Below, piece after piece: positions 44,058-54,691 of a stretch of DNA of 64,000 nucleotides; the first letter of the stretch is position 1; each line of letters starts with the position of its first letter. The notes below the pieces were generated by a model. That model was not told where the DNA came from and searched no databases. It saw only the letters and a program-made list of their open reading frames with translations. The stretch covers positions 186,001 through 250,000 of the forward strand of contig JASANG010003720.1 in the NCBI GenBank assembly GCA_030248215.1, read 5' to 3'. The translations under genes were made by a program, and so were the position numbers. The DNA is from Enoplolaimus lenunculus (lineage: Eukaryota > Nematoda > Enoplea > Enoplida > Thoracostomopsidae).

Positions 44058-44400
44058 CCCTTCTGAAATCTTTACCCTCCCCTCCTACCATGTTAACCTG
44101 GCAACGGGTACGGTTCTTACGCACCAATTCAAACCTAAGACTAAGTTTTTACTACCGTCATAGTTGCGCATCTCAAAACATATGCCATCAGTAGTAATAA
44201 GCTATTGATTTAATCAACGCCATACTGCAGTAAAGATAGTATTTGCGCATGCATCGAGAGTACATATGTTGATATGTTTGTATTTCTATTTATTTGTTGC
44301 ACTGAGTGATTGTGTTTGCGTCATTCATAGATAAAGCAGAGATTAACCTGTATTTAGGCAATTTTGTGTGACATCCCTAAAAATATTCGTTACCTGTTTG

Positions 44401-44548
44401 GGCCAATGTGAAGAACAGCGGTGGAGCAGTTTTATAAACATAAGCCTTAGCCTAAGCCTAAGCCAAGCAAAAATTAATCTAAAGCGTAAGCTTACTGTTT
44501 TCTAATGCCACAGAAAAACGTTCTGCCCCTGATCTTTGCATGGGGCCT
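44401..44548 (-). mobile_element. MITE family A, short core
   Basis: Opens GGCCAATGTGAAGAACAGCG and closes CCCCTGATCTTTGCATGGGGCC in inverted form. Only about three core hexamers remain, making this the shortest complete copy seen. Confidence 0.83.
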
Positions 44549-44977
44549 GTATAGTTTAATTTCTGGTTTCCGTAACTTGAAACTTGGGACAGCTGTCGTC
44601 ATTTTGTGATTTTTCAAACCCTGGCTTGTACTTCAGGCAGGTAGTTTCCAAGCAATACTCAAAATTTCTGCAATATCAGTGATATTTAACAATTTAGGTC
44701 AATCTCTGATAGTTGGCATAAAACCTTGCGTGTATAACTTTGCTGGCATTTGGTTGTTTGTCTCACTTGGTGCGAGTAAATTTTTATGTTTCATTATTAT
44801 TCACGTTCGATTTCAGTATTTTACAGCAGATTAGCGACCGGTAGTGTTTTTGTTGCCGATTTAGGTAAAGATTTGGCTATTAGAACCGACTTTGCAGGCT
44901 TAGAGTTAGGCCACGGTTTGCGATTAGGCCAAGAGTTTGAAAAAGGATTAGGAACGTCTAAACTGTTACCCAGACCG

Positions 44978-45180
44978 GCCAATATATAGAACAGGGCCGC
45001 AACAGTAGCATAAAGCATATTCCTAAATGCTTACGCCATATTGGTATGGGTTCAACCTTAGGCTTTAGCGCTTAGGCTCAAGTTTTCAGAAAAGGCTTAC
45101 TAAGCTCAGCTTACACCTTTGCCTAATGTATCCTAGCAAACGCCTAGGCCAATGCTTAGGCTTCAGTTGTTCCGCACATG
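44978..45180 (-). mobile_element. MITE family A, worn
   Basis: Opens GGCCAATATATAGAACAGGG. Core hexamers are diverged (CCTAAATGCTTACGCC, AGCGCTTAGGCTC) and the right end is only partly kept (GTTCCGCACATGAATATTC). The open frame at 44786-44989 on its left shows TTAGGC-derived sequence and is not a gene. Confidence 0.6.
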
Positions 45181-45199
45181 AATATTCGCAACAACGAAA

Positions 45200-45400
45200 T
45201 TCTTCCAAAACTTTGAAAATTTCGATGCGTCCGCTATTTTTTCTTTAATTTGGGAAAGCTGGGTGAATATTTGCGTGCTCTAAATTGAGTTTACAGAAAA
45301 ATAAACCATCTTTGAAATTTTCGCTTGAATATTCATTATCCTTTTTCGTTTTATTACGATGAATATCTGTTTCCATTATTTTTACTATAAATATCGTCAT
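45200..45400 (+). repeat. AT-rich interspersed repeat (family Q)
   Basis: Shares 'tgaatatttgcgtgctc', 'cgtttttgttat' and 'tccgtttccgttatttttac' type blocks, in the same order, with 55170-55405; inverted relatives lie at 61765-62110 and in parts of 58040-58560. No ends could be fixed. Confidence 0.45.
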
Positions 45401-45408
45401 TGATTATG

Positions 45409-45480
45409 GGGCCCATGTAAAGATCAGGGGCGGAACGTTTTACTGCGGGACTCCAATAGACTAAGCTTATTAGCTTTGTA
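45409..45480 (+). mobile_element. MITE family A, left end only
   Basis: Opens GGCCCATGTAAAGATCAGGG and keeps 'cggaacgttttactgcggga' but stops before the TTAGGC core. Confidence 0.75.
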
Positions 45481-46498
45481 ACGTTGCGTTTCGGGTGCGA
45501 GATTTGTGAATGTTGCCACAACATTTTAAAAATGTGGACGACGCATTGTTTTATACTGTTGTACAAATAATTTAGCAGATTTCTGAATGCAATTGGGTTA
45601 AAACCTGCAAGTGTTTTTTAAAGGAACGGGCTGAAAGTTTTTTAAACGTAATTTTGTAAGCAATCAAAAGTAATCAGTCTTTTATTTTCAGGGCGTGACT
45701 TGAGTTTCAGCAACACCAAACCGTGATAAGCTGTGCCAACTGACTAAAAATAGACTGTCCAGCCTAACTAATAGCAGTTCGCGAAATAAATGCAACTTTC
45801 CGATCATAATAATAACAATAGATTTCTTTGTAAACTGCACTCCAGTAAAATAATAATAACCATTCGCCAGCTAAATTTTCTCCAAAAACATAATCGTTTG
45901 CCAAGCAAATTCCAGTCCAAAAAATAATAATCGCTAAATAAATTTCCAATTTGTGTGGTGCTCGGTATGAATCCATTTTGCATAATTGGAAAAGCCTGCA
46001 AGATTAACCAATTCGGCCAGTGAAACAAGCATAATAGTTTGCAAAATAAATTCCAGCGAAATATGCGCAATTGCTCAGAAACAATTATTTCGAGCCATTA
46101 TAAAAGTTGCAATTGAAATTCCTGAATAAGCAAAAATGCTAATTGTTTTAGAAACAAAACGAAATTGGAATGTTACGTTACCCATTCAGAACCATAATTT
46201 GAATAAACTGCCATAAAGGAATCAATTTTGAAAACACGAAACGGAACCAATCGATATCTATGATATACATAAATTAATCAATAACTGGAATGTGAATTAT
46301 TTTAAAAATGGAACGCAATGCAGGACATAGAGTCATAAAACACATCGGTGACATATCCGTCCGTTATGTTAGGCATCGCCCCCGCGCGCGCAACAAAACT
46401 TAGTGCCTTGAATTGTAATTGCCGTTGGATACAGAATAGAATATGACTTAGTGTAGCAGTTTCTGCCACATTTCCTTCGTTTTAGATATATGCTTATA
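45481..46498. other. intergenic stretch with imperfect 'caaataaattcca' repeats
   Basis: Between 45780 and 46070 the motif 'gcaaataaattccagtc' recurs loosely about six times. No gene is supported. Confidence 0.45.
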
Positions 46499-46665
46499 CA
46501 CTGCAAAAAATGGTGAGTCAAATTCACTCTCTCCGAATAATAACACAAATTGAGTCACATTCGACTCATCGAATCGCACGTCTGACTCTGGCAGAGTTGA
46601 ATTTGACTCACTTTGTGTAGTCCCGTAGAGCCTATTTCGGAGAGAGTCAATTGTACTACTGTAAC
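46499..46665. mobile_element. MITE family B, copy with internal loss
   Basis: Opens CACTGCAAAAAATGGTGAGT; the block with CGAAATAGGC in the left arm is lost, and the right end stops in GAGAGAGTCAATTG without the TTTGCAGTG tail. Confidence 0.8.
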
Positions 46666-47429
46666 GTATGTTTGTACCATTATGTATCTGATTTGAAATA
46701 GAATTTTTTAAACTTATTTGTTTCCGGCTTCACACAGTAAAACCCGAGAGCTCCAAAATGACCGATATGCGACCAATGGGCCATAACCACGTGGCGAAGG
46801 GGGGCGTCATCCAAAAACCAACATCATCAGTTCTCAAACCCTAAATTTTTCCTGTTGCGTCGATAGAATTTTGTGTTGCGAATATTTTTTTCGTCGTCTG
46901 TAAAATTTTTAGCCTCCTCTGATCACAATATCTGGTTGCTGGGCTGGCGACCGATGGTAACTATAGCAGCCGCTGCGGAAGGATGGTAAATTTGCCGGAG
47001 TCAAAGAGCTTTAAATCAACCACAACATGAAATTGCTCCCAGATCTGTTTCACAAAATGGTTCGCAGTTATGCGCGTAAACGCTGTTGCTTACAGACAGC
47101 GCCGGAGCAGACAAGGGTAGGGGCTCCTCCCAAGCTTCAGGGTGGGGTTCGCGCAAACTCGCAAGCGAGAAGCCAGACGCATTTGAAAACTTCGTCGGTT
47201 TTTGACTCAACCGGTTAGTGTGGGGACCCTTTAGGGGTGGGGCCCAAATGGGGGATATGGGGGTGGCTGCTCCGGCTCTGCTTACCGACATATTAACGCT
47301 AGCTTTTCACCGGTAACTTGAGTTCACTTCTGTGTTTTGTTAAGCGCTTTGGGAACTTATGCAAAATAGTTATGTTTCCTTTCTAGTCATTCCGTTATAG
47401 ATTTCGTGTATGCTGATAAAGTAGTGCTA
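46666..47429. other. intergenic stretch, GC-rich middle, no gene recognised
   Basis: 47016-47291 has open frames on both strands, rich in Pro/Ala/Arg, with no family similarity. 46920-47300 has an inverted pair 'ggggctcctcccaagcttca' / 'aggggtggggcccaaatggg'-like, perhaps another worn element. Confidence 0.4.
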
Positions 47430-47600
47430 TTCAGGCCCGTAGCCAGTTCACCTTACTGAGGGGGGGGCTAAAAATTTTTCAGGACGAGCATTCAAAAGTA
47501 TTCCATGAGTTACGAGCAAAGTTGAAAATTCTCCAGGGGGGCTCCAAAATTTTTCGCGAGGGGCTGAGTCCCCATGCCCCCTCTTGGCTACAGGCCCGGT
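47430..47600. repeat. family E repeat, full copy
   Basis: Opens 'caggcccgtagccagttcac' and closes 'ttggctacaggcccgg', inverted copies of each other. Interior 'tttttcaggacgagcattca' and 'gggctgagtccccatgcccc'. Confidence 0.7.
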
Positions 47601-47893
47601 GCTATTCCGAAAAAATTTCTGCAAAAATGTCGGTTTGGTTTGCTGGCTGCTAAGCGATACGTAAATAAAAGCTGTCTTGCCAACTTTATCTGTTTGCTCT
47701 GCACACAAAAATACGCAAAATTGCATTGCGCACGCTGTAGCGATAGTGTTTGGCTGTTATTTTTGCAAAATATGCAACATATTTTATCGGCATAATTGTA
47801 TCATTACTTTAGTGCAAATGGCAGCTGTCCTGGTAACACGTTTTGATAAGCTCATTTTTGAACGCTTCTAATCGTTTGGACCGCTGAATATAA

Positions 47894-48190
47894 ACCGTAT
47901 TCAAACGTGCAAGTTTTTGCAGCGAGAACTCGCAGCTACAACTTGCACGAAATACTTGCAGCTGCATGTATTTTTCAAAGAACATTCTGATCGACCAATC
48001 AAACTGTACGTGCCAGAGATTCAAGCGACTTGCAACTGGGTTCACGTGTGCAAATTAAATAAAATAGCATTAATTCCAGTGAATAAAATTTGCAGTTGCA
48101 AGAACTTCAAAGTTGCTTTGTGACAAGACTTGCACATGCAAGTTTCACGTGCAAGTTTTTGCTGCAAAAACTTGCACGCGTGAATGGGGC
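47894..48190. mobile_element. inverted-repeat element family M, copy 2
   Basis: Opens CCGTATTCAAACGTGCAAGT and closes ACTTGCACGCGTGAATGGGG. The arms carry the same 'gcagcgagaactcgcagct' block as 29607-29875. Confidence 0.78.
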
Positions 48191-48744
48191 TTAAGAAAAA
48201 CGTAGTGCAAACGTTGTAAGATTCTGGTCAGCAGACATATGAGAGAAACTTGTCAGAGTTGCACGCTACCCGTGAGTACCAGCCGGTAAACCCGGGTCGC
48301 ATTACAAAAAATTTGCCGCTGGTATTCTCGCGGGTAAACGATTTCATGGAGCGCTCTTAAAGCGTAAATTTTGACAGTATAGTGCCAAAATTTCGTAAAA
48401 TTCACAATTTGTGCATTATTTTAACTGTGCATTTTTGCATCACGGCGAACTCCTGTTCAGGTGTCTGCAATTGACAACCGGCAACACTATTAGCTTGACC
48501 ACAAAGCGCGATATTTTCGTAAAGGTGGCTAGCGGTTAATGCAATTTTGCGCGCTTAAGTGCCATTTCTGACACTTAAACCATTTACACAGTCCCTAAAC
48601 TAAATATTCAGTACTTCACAAATTCATGTTTGTAACATTTTCACGGAGATAATGTAGCACTCTACGGCCGCCCATACCAGCCGACCCACGAACCACTGTT
48701 TCAGCCCTCAAATATATTAACAAACAACAGATTTTAAGTGATTT
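48191..48744. other. intergenic stretch with no recognised feature
   Basis: Plain sequence between element M and repeat R1; no supported gene. Confidence 0.45.
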
Positions 48745-50045
48745 ATCATAGGGACACGGTAGTGTCACTATTATATGTTTCTTCCAAAAGTGTTCACGTC
48801 TCTCTTATGTTTCTATCAAAATTCTATTATATCTACTATTCTGTTTTGGTGGTATTTATATACAAACGTATGTCATTCAAGATCATGGCAACCGGTGTTC
48901 ATGCGCTATATTTTAAGAAAAAATTGTCGAAGTATTAAACGTAAACGTTTTCATACGAATCGGAAGCGCAAAGTTTCGCCTTCGTATTTGGATTCAAATC
49001 TTGTCGCAAGGTGTTCTACGGATTCGTAGATTGTAACAATCCAATTTTTTATGTGCTACATAAGTTATCTCAACCATATACGTTAAGCTATTTATTTAAT
49101 GAAATTACTATTGTTTAGTTCGTATATATGCGAAACATGTTAAGTGGACAATTACGAAAAACATTAGCTTATATATGATTACAAATTAGTAACATAGCTA
49201 GTTTTTATGTGTATTCTTTTACCAAGGCGCGTTTTTGAAAACGTAGACGTAACCTCAAGTTGTCGAAACCTGTTTATTTACGAGCTAGAACCTTATGGCT
49301 GTAAAGCTTTTCATTCAAAGTGGTGGTCCCTTAAAGTTTAACATTTTATTATATAAAACATACAAACCTTCTCCAAATTTGTGCAACGAATAACATTAGT
49401 AAAGCTTATATTTTGCGAATATGTGAGTGATAGAGACTCTTTATAAATCTGTGCGTGTTTTAATAATTTTTTCTGTCATCTCTTGAATCGTTAGCCATGC
49501 AAATATGAAAATAGTACCGTTGAACTCGGCTCGTCGAGATCTGTGTGACACCGTGGTGGATGCAGGAATTTCAAAGGGATCGGTCGCTCAACGTATAAAA
49601 GACGAGAGCGAAGGCGAACGATAATTTAATGCTGAATCTTAATGCAAAACCTTTCTCTTGATTCAAGTTGTGGTGGTTCAGGCCCGAGTGGCACCCACTA
49701 CATCCGCCAGTGGTATGAGAGACACTTTTTATTTAATTCGTAGTAGGTGTCTAGATTTTACATTCGCGCGGGTTTTTTTCTAAACCTAGATTTACATTTA
49801 AGCTCAAAGTTTACGCGTAAAGTACAGATATCAGTTTTGATTTACTGCTCGATGTATTATTGGTAGCACCAAGTTGAGCACTGAAATGTCCAAAACTCGG
49901 TTAAGAATATTTAAAGAAATTTTGACTTGCAAAATTAACACCATTAATTTAATAAGATTCCCAAAGCAAGCAGTCTCTTTCAAAAACGTGACGCTCGAAC
50001 GCAGGGGGCTCTCATTATGGTATGAACCGGCCCACATTTTTCAGG
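48745..50045 (+). repeat. 1.3 kb interspersed repeat R1, copy 2
   Basis: The reverse complement of 1-1270. Begins near CATAGGGACACGGTAGTGTC and runs to ACCGGCCCACATTTTTC. The kept reading frame is 48738-48938 (HRDTVVSLLY ... KKLSKY). A second short frame at 49506-49625 (MKIVPLNSARRDLCDTVVDA) lies where the two copies are also similar. Neither frame is recognised. Confidence 0.78.
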
Positions 50046-50656
50046 CCCACGCCCGGCCGCCTTAGTTTTTCGTCTTCGAAAAGAAAAGAAGAATAAGTTA
50101 CAAAGCAAACCTTATAGTTGCGGATTCGCAGTTTTCACTGGGGATGGAATTGCATTATTAGAATTTCCTGTACAATTAAGAAAAACGCACAAAAGTGTGT
50201 TTCAAGCAATTTTCCACGTCCGCATGTTGATGCAAATGCGTATTCAGCATGTTTCACAAAATATTTGTTGCAGCCATATTTTTAAATGCTGCGCATTCCA
50301 ATTATATATTTAACTCAATTCATGTGTTAAATACAAAATTGAAAGTATCGGAATCAGTATTCTTCCAAAATACCGATTACAATACCGATACGGATGCATT
50401 AATTCTACACTAATATGCAGCATAAAACTAGTTTTCACCAGAGCAAGTACTTATCAATTGTATTGATTTTCTATCTGAATTCAAACAATTTACATGAATT
50501 AAAATATATTAGCATTACAAATTGAACGAGTTACCCTTGGAAATATAGCTTAACAGTTCTAAAGCAATTATAACGTGAGTATATATAACATAAAATTTGA
50601 ATATTTTTTCACTTAAGGCAAATTTACATCAAATTTCTTTCTAAAGTTTAGTAACT
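50046..50656. other. intergenic stretch with no recognised feature
   Basis: AT-rich, no gene or paired ends recognised. Confidence 0.45.
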
Positions 50657-51800
50657 AGAATGAAAAGTGCCCCGATGTGGTCATAGAAAACGATATGTTT
50701 CGGGTATTGTAAGATTTTTAGTTGAATACCGCTTGTATTACAATTTCCATACATGCGTATAAAGTTTTAAAACTAGATTAATTTGATACCAATCAGCGTC
50801 CTCCCGAAACATGACACAACAATACTATAGAATTAATAAAAGTTAAATCATTCAGTTTGATTGACTGCGTAACGGAAACATATCCGCAACGTTCTATGAC
50901 AGCGGCCAAATAGACATGTTTTCGGGTCTAGCCATTTTGCAGCTGCGCTCACCGCCACGTACAGTTAAATTTTGATCCACTGTTTCGAAATATTAAAATA
51001 AGAAATAAATACTAATTTTGTGTTTTAAAAATAGTATATAAATAGAAATTAAGCGTAAAATCCTGATAACCCAATAATAAAAACGTGTTTGTTCGCCATT
51101 GGGTCAATGTAACCAACAGGAACGGATCAGTATTATAAGCATATTCTTAATCCTAAGCCTAAGCATAAGCGTTAGAATGAGCCTACACCTAAGCCTATGC
51201 CTAAGTGTAAGAATGAGCATAATCCAAAGTCTAAGCCAAGCAAATAATTAGTCAAAACTTCATGCTTTTTTTATTCTAGTCCCACAGAAAAACGTTCCGC
51301 CCCTGATCTTTACATGGGCGGTCAATCGGAATACAACGCAGATTTCGTCAGCAAAGTTGCAAATGTTTCGTTACGTAATCACTCAAATATTTTAATGTTT
51401 TAAAAGTTTCCTAAAATCTGGATACCGTTTAGCCAAGTATGGATATGGCACTGTGCGGTACAAAATTTATATACAGCTCCAAAACTTGATGGGTTATCGT
51501 TTTCTATAGCCTCGTCGGGACACTTTACCATCTATTGTAACTTTTCTCCGATAAGGTTGCGGACATGTTTCCGTTACGCAGTCAATCAAACTGAATGATT
51601 TAACTTTTATTAATTCTACAGTATTGTTGTGTCATGTTTCGGGAGGACGCTGATTGGCAGCAAATTAATCTAGCTTTAAAACTTTATACGCATGCATGGA
51701 AATTGTAATACAAGCGGTATTCAACTAAAAATCTTACAATACCCGAAACATATCGTTTTCTATGACCACATCGGGGCACTTTCCATTCTAGTATTTTTTT
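50657..51800. mobile_element. 1.14 kb element with inverted arms of about 240 bp
   Basis: The left arm 50657-50900 (CTAGAATGAAAAGTGCCCCG ... GACTGCGTAACGGAAACAT) is matched in reverse by 51560-51800 (ATGTTTCCGTTACGCAGTC ... CGGGGCACTTTCCATTCTAG) with few differences. The 660-base middle has no coding frame of note and holds a family A element. It fits a non-autonomous DNA transposon with long inverted ends. Confidence 0.85.
51103..51321 (-). mobile_element. MITE family A with mixed ends, inside the 1.14 kb element
   Basis: The left end GGTCAATGTAACCAACAGGA is of the third type, while the right end CCCCTGATCTTTACATGGGC is of the GTAAAGA type. It lies in the middle of the long-armed element, so it landed there after that element formed. 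Confidence 0.8.
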
Positions 51801-51801
51801 T

Positions 51802-52286
51802 GTGTTTTTTGTCTTGTACAACGCAGTTTATTTTACTGTCTCGCAAATTTTACTCTTTAAGTACACCTTTTAAACTAAGTTATTTGGCGATCAAACGAGA
51901 AAATTCAGTAACCAATGAATATTTAAGATAGTGAGTTTGCCGAAAGAAATTCAGCATGGGTTCCTGACTTTTGGTGCGCATTTGGCAACCTGCCCGATGA
52001 GCTAGCCAAACTGAACCAAATCCGTCCGGTTCCGCCCCGTTGCGTTCCCATGCTGCTACTTGCCTTTGAACTGACGCACTTGCGAAAATTTTAGAAAGTT
52101 TTTGCTGTAGAACTTGTACGGAACGGTAAAACGGAGTGTAAATTTAATTGTCTACAAATACTAATCTAACCTTCTCTCGCCCGTCGCTTTCCTGCGAACT
52201 GGAAAATATGTCGAGAATAGGGCACTAGGTATAATAAATTTTGCACAATGAGCGCACTCTGTAAAACTGTTGAATATTAAAATATT
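51802..52286. other. intergenic stretch with no recognised feature
   Basis: Nothing recognised apart from short AT runs. Confidence 0.45.
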
Positions 52287-52497
52287 GGCCCATGTTACTT
52301 TAAGGGGCGTCCAGGTTTCTGGTGAGTCCATAAAAGAGTAGGTTTAGATTCTAGATTACATTTTTTGCTTAGTCTCAGGCTTAGGAACACATGTTTGCTA
52401 CGCTTAGGCTTAGGCTTAGAGACACACTTTTGCAACGCGTAGGCTTAGGCTTAGGAATACGCTTAATCTACTGTTACGCCGATTAAAGTAACATTAA
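52287..52497 (+). mobile_element. MITE family A (GTTACTTTAAGG ends)
   Basis: Opens GGCCCATGTTACTTTAAGGG and closes CCGATTAAAGTAACATTAAT. It lies 290 bases before the start codon of the DUF3445-like gene. Confidence 0.85.
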
Positions 52498-52786
52498 TAT
52501 TGAAACATTTGTTAAACACGACTGAAAAATTGCAAATTTTCTGAACACAAAAGCGTCTTTGTTACATAATTACTCAGCTACGTCCAAAAATCGTTCGGTT
52601 TTGAAACTGTTGTTTTTTTTGCTTGCCTACCCTATCTGTCATTGGTCAAAACTTTGCCACTAAAGTCATGATCATACTTAGAAGCCGCACTTTGACACGT
52701 ATGTTCATATAATTGTAGGGTTATTTAATAGCACTGATACGTACATTATTGCGACAATAAATATTGAGTAAAAAAATTGAAAAAAA

Positions 52787-53926
52787 ATGGGAATTGAACC
52801 AAACACAGAAGAATGCATCGATTGGGACCCGGATCCGTTGGTGTTCATTTTCAAAGATGAAATCCCAGGCAAAGTTAAAATGCACACTCGTTCGTTGGAT
52901 TTCGACCGAAATTGGATTAAAATCGACTCGACTTACCGTGATCAGATGATGCTACGACGTCAAATTTTGATCAACCATCAGAACGATGTGTTCGTATCGT
53001 CAACTATGGAATCGACCGCAAACGCTAAACAAGAACTGCTCGAAGAGATTGGTCGATATCTGCCGAAGCGATTTCCTCAACTCTACACGATGACTGATCA
53101 ACAAGATCAAGTGTACAACCGTTTGTTTCAAACATACACTTCGCTGTCGGCGACACATCCGGTAGATCCGCTGTTTCGAATCAACGAGTTGACACAAGAA
53201 GATTGGGTAATCATCGAATGGTCTGAACAAGAACAAGCGTACATAGCAACCGCTGGACTGGTTTGTTTTCCGATGCGTTGGTCGTTGCGTGAAAAATTTA
53301 TGCATCCAATTGCTCAAATACACAAACCGGTGAAAGCTTTTGAACCACATTTACGCTCAAAAGTGTACGATTTGTTTCGAAAAATGCCTTCGTCGGCGCC
53401 AGTATGGCGTGCCAACTGGGCTGTATTTAACGATTTAGATGGACCGTTGGATTTGTACACGCCCACAGGCAGTAGGCATCGAAACGAAAAAAACAAACCA
53501 ACACCGTTTCATCCACAAACAACCGGGACTGATTTGACGTTTCGGGCGGAATATCAAACACTTTGGAGGCTGCCGAAATCAGGAGCAATTGTGTTCGGTA
53601 TTCGAACATATCAGCGATATTTGAACGAATTTGAGCTGTTTCCGGTCGAAGATGCTCAAGCGTTGATTAAAGCGATCGAAACGTTAGATAGTAATTTTTA
53701 CGTGTATAAGGGCGCTGAATTTTGGCGAGATGCAGCGATTCATTATTTACAAGAAATTGTGCGTAAAAAGAACAGCACAACAGACGACGAAGCGTTGAAA
53801 TCACCGACGAGGTTGGCGGCGAAAAATCGCCGATTATCCGGTTGGATTTATCCTGCCGCGTCTACGGTTGTTGTGCTGGCTGTTGGTGTGGCCGGGTTGA
53901 TGTATTTGAAGAAAAAGTTAAATTGA
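52787..53926 (+). CDS. DUF3445 / haem-dependent oxidative N-demethylase-like protein, single exon, membrane-anchored
   Basis: 379 residues, uninterrupted; the start codon is in a good context (AAAAAAATGGG) and no earlier in-frame start is open. Family signatures occur in order: DFDRNWIKIDSTYRDQMMLR near 44-63, then LPKRFPQL near 94-101. The block CFPMRWSLREKFMHPIAQIH at about 164-183 leads into KPVKAFE. VWRANWAVFNDLDGPLDLYT follows near 206-225, then FRAEYQTLWRLPKSGAIVFG near 251-270 and IRTYQRYL. Known members are PAS-fold haem proteins; the characterised bacterial enzyme HODM removes methyl groups from methylamines by oxidation. After the domain, residues 354-373 form a hydrophobic helix followed by KKKLN, typical of a tail anchor with the domain facing the cytosol. 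Substrate and reaction here are unknown. Having no intron while its neighbours have many, it may have arrived by horizontal transfer or as a retrocopy. Confidence 0.88.
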   Translation: MGIEPNTEECIDWDPDPLVFIFKDEIPGKVKMHTRSLDFDRNWIKIDSTYRDQMMLRRQILINHQNDVFVSSTMESTANAKQELLEEIGRYLPKRFPQLYTMTDQQDQVYNRLFQTYTSLSATHPVDPLFRINELTQEDWVIIEWSEQEQAYIATAGLVCFPMRWSLREKFMHPIAQIHKPVKAFEPHLRSKVYDLFRKMPSSAPVWRANWAVFNDLDGPLDLYTPTGSRHRNEKNKPTPFHPQTTGTDLTFRAEYQTLWRLPKSGAIVFGIRTYQRYLNEFELFPVEDAQALIKAIETLDSNFYVYKGAEFWRDAAIHYLQEIVRKKNSTTDDEALKSPTRLAAKNRRLSGWIYPAASTVVVLAVGVAGLMYLKKKLN

Positions 53927-54510
53927 AACGATAACAAACGCAATTAGAACATCATGGTGCAAGAGGCGTTTAGCTAGCGCATCTTGCTTGGATGGCTAAC
54001 AAGTTTTTTGACGATGGCAAACAACGGGTTTCAATGTTACTATTTTAAGAAGCGAGGTTTAAACTTTTGTAGAGGGTGACAACATTTTGCTAAGCGGTGC
54101 TGAATTCTTTGAGCTTGGTCTGGCTTCGAACCACCCTATATGATATTTAAACTATGATCAATAATTTTGTGAATGAACTAAAATTGAAAATTAATCCCAA
54201 AGTGGATTTAAAGCTTGTATTTCACTTGAAACATTCGTTATTAGTGAAAAAGTTATTATTTTTGCATCAAAATAAAATGGTTATTTAAGTGTTGAAATGG
54301 TATCTCGTAAAACATGATTGACGAAACTTTTGTTCAGTTTTTGTGCTTTACATTAATTTGAGAGTTTGCTTATCTGAGCAATTTAACGCACGCGTTAATA
54401 GAATGTAATGCGAGTCAGACAGTTTGTACAATGCACAAAAGTTAGCTAATGCACAAAAATCCACATGCAGATTTTGTTTTCATATACTCAAAGAAGTCAT
54501 TGCAAGCAAA
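53927..54510 (+). other. 3' flank of the DUF3445-like gene with a poly(A) signal
   Basis: AATAAA at 54271-54276, 345 bases after the stop, is the first canonical signal. No element is recognised here. Confidence 0.5.
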
Positions 54511-54691
54511 GCCAATGTTACTTTAATGGGCGCAACAGTAGATTAAGCGTATTCCTAAGCCTAAGTGTTAATGCAAAATGTGTTCCTAAGCCTAAAGCCT
54601 AAGTCTAAGCCGCAAATATAATCTATAATCTAAACCTACTCTTTTATGGAAAAACCAGAAACCTGGACGCACCTTAAAGTAACATGGGCCG
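54511..54691 (-). mobile_element. MITE family A (GTTACTTTAAGG ends)
   Basis: Opens AGCCAATGTTACTTTAATGG and closes CACCTTAAAGTAACATGGGCC in inverted form. CCTAAG core with few hexamers. Confidence 0.84.

Noticed and set aside
44786-44989. Open frame of 67 codons with a balanced amino-acid make-up
   Set aside because: Its second half is diverged TTAGGC-type sequence leading into an A element; no splice or family support.
46999-47291. GC-rich open frames on both strands near 47.0-47.3 kb
   Set aside because: Low-complexity composition, no domain, no splice context, and strands overlap.
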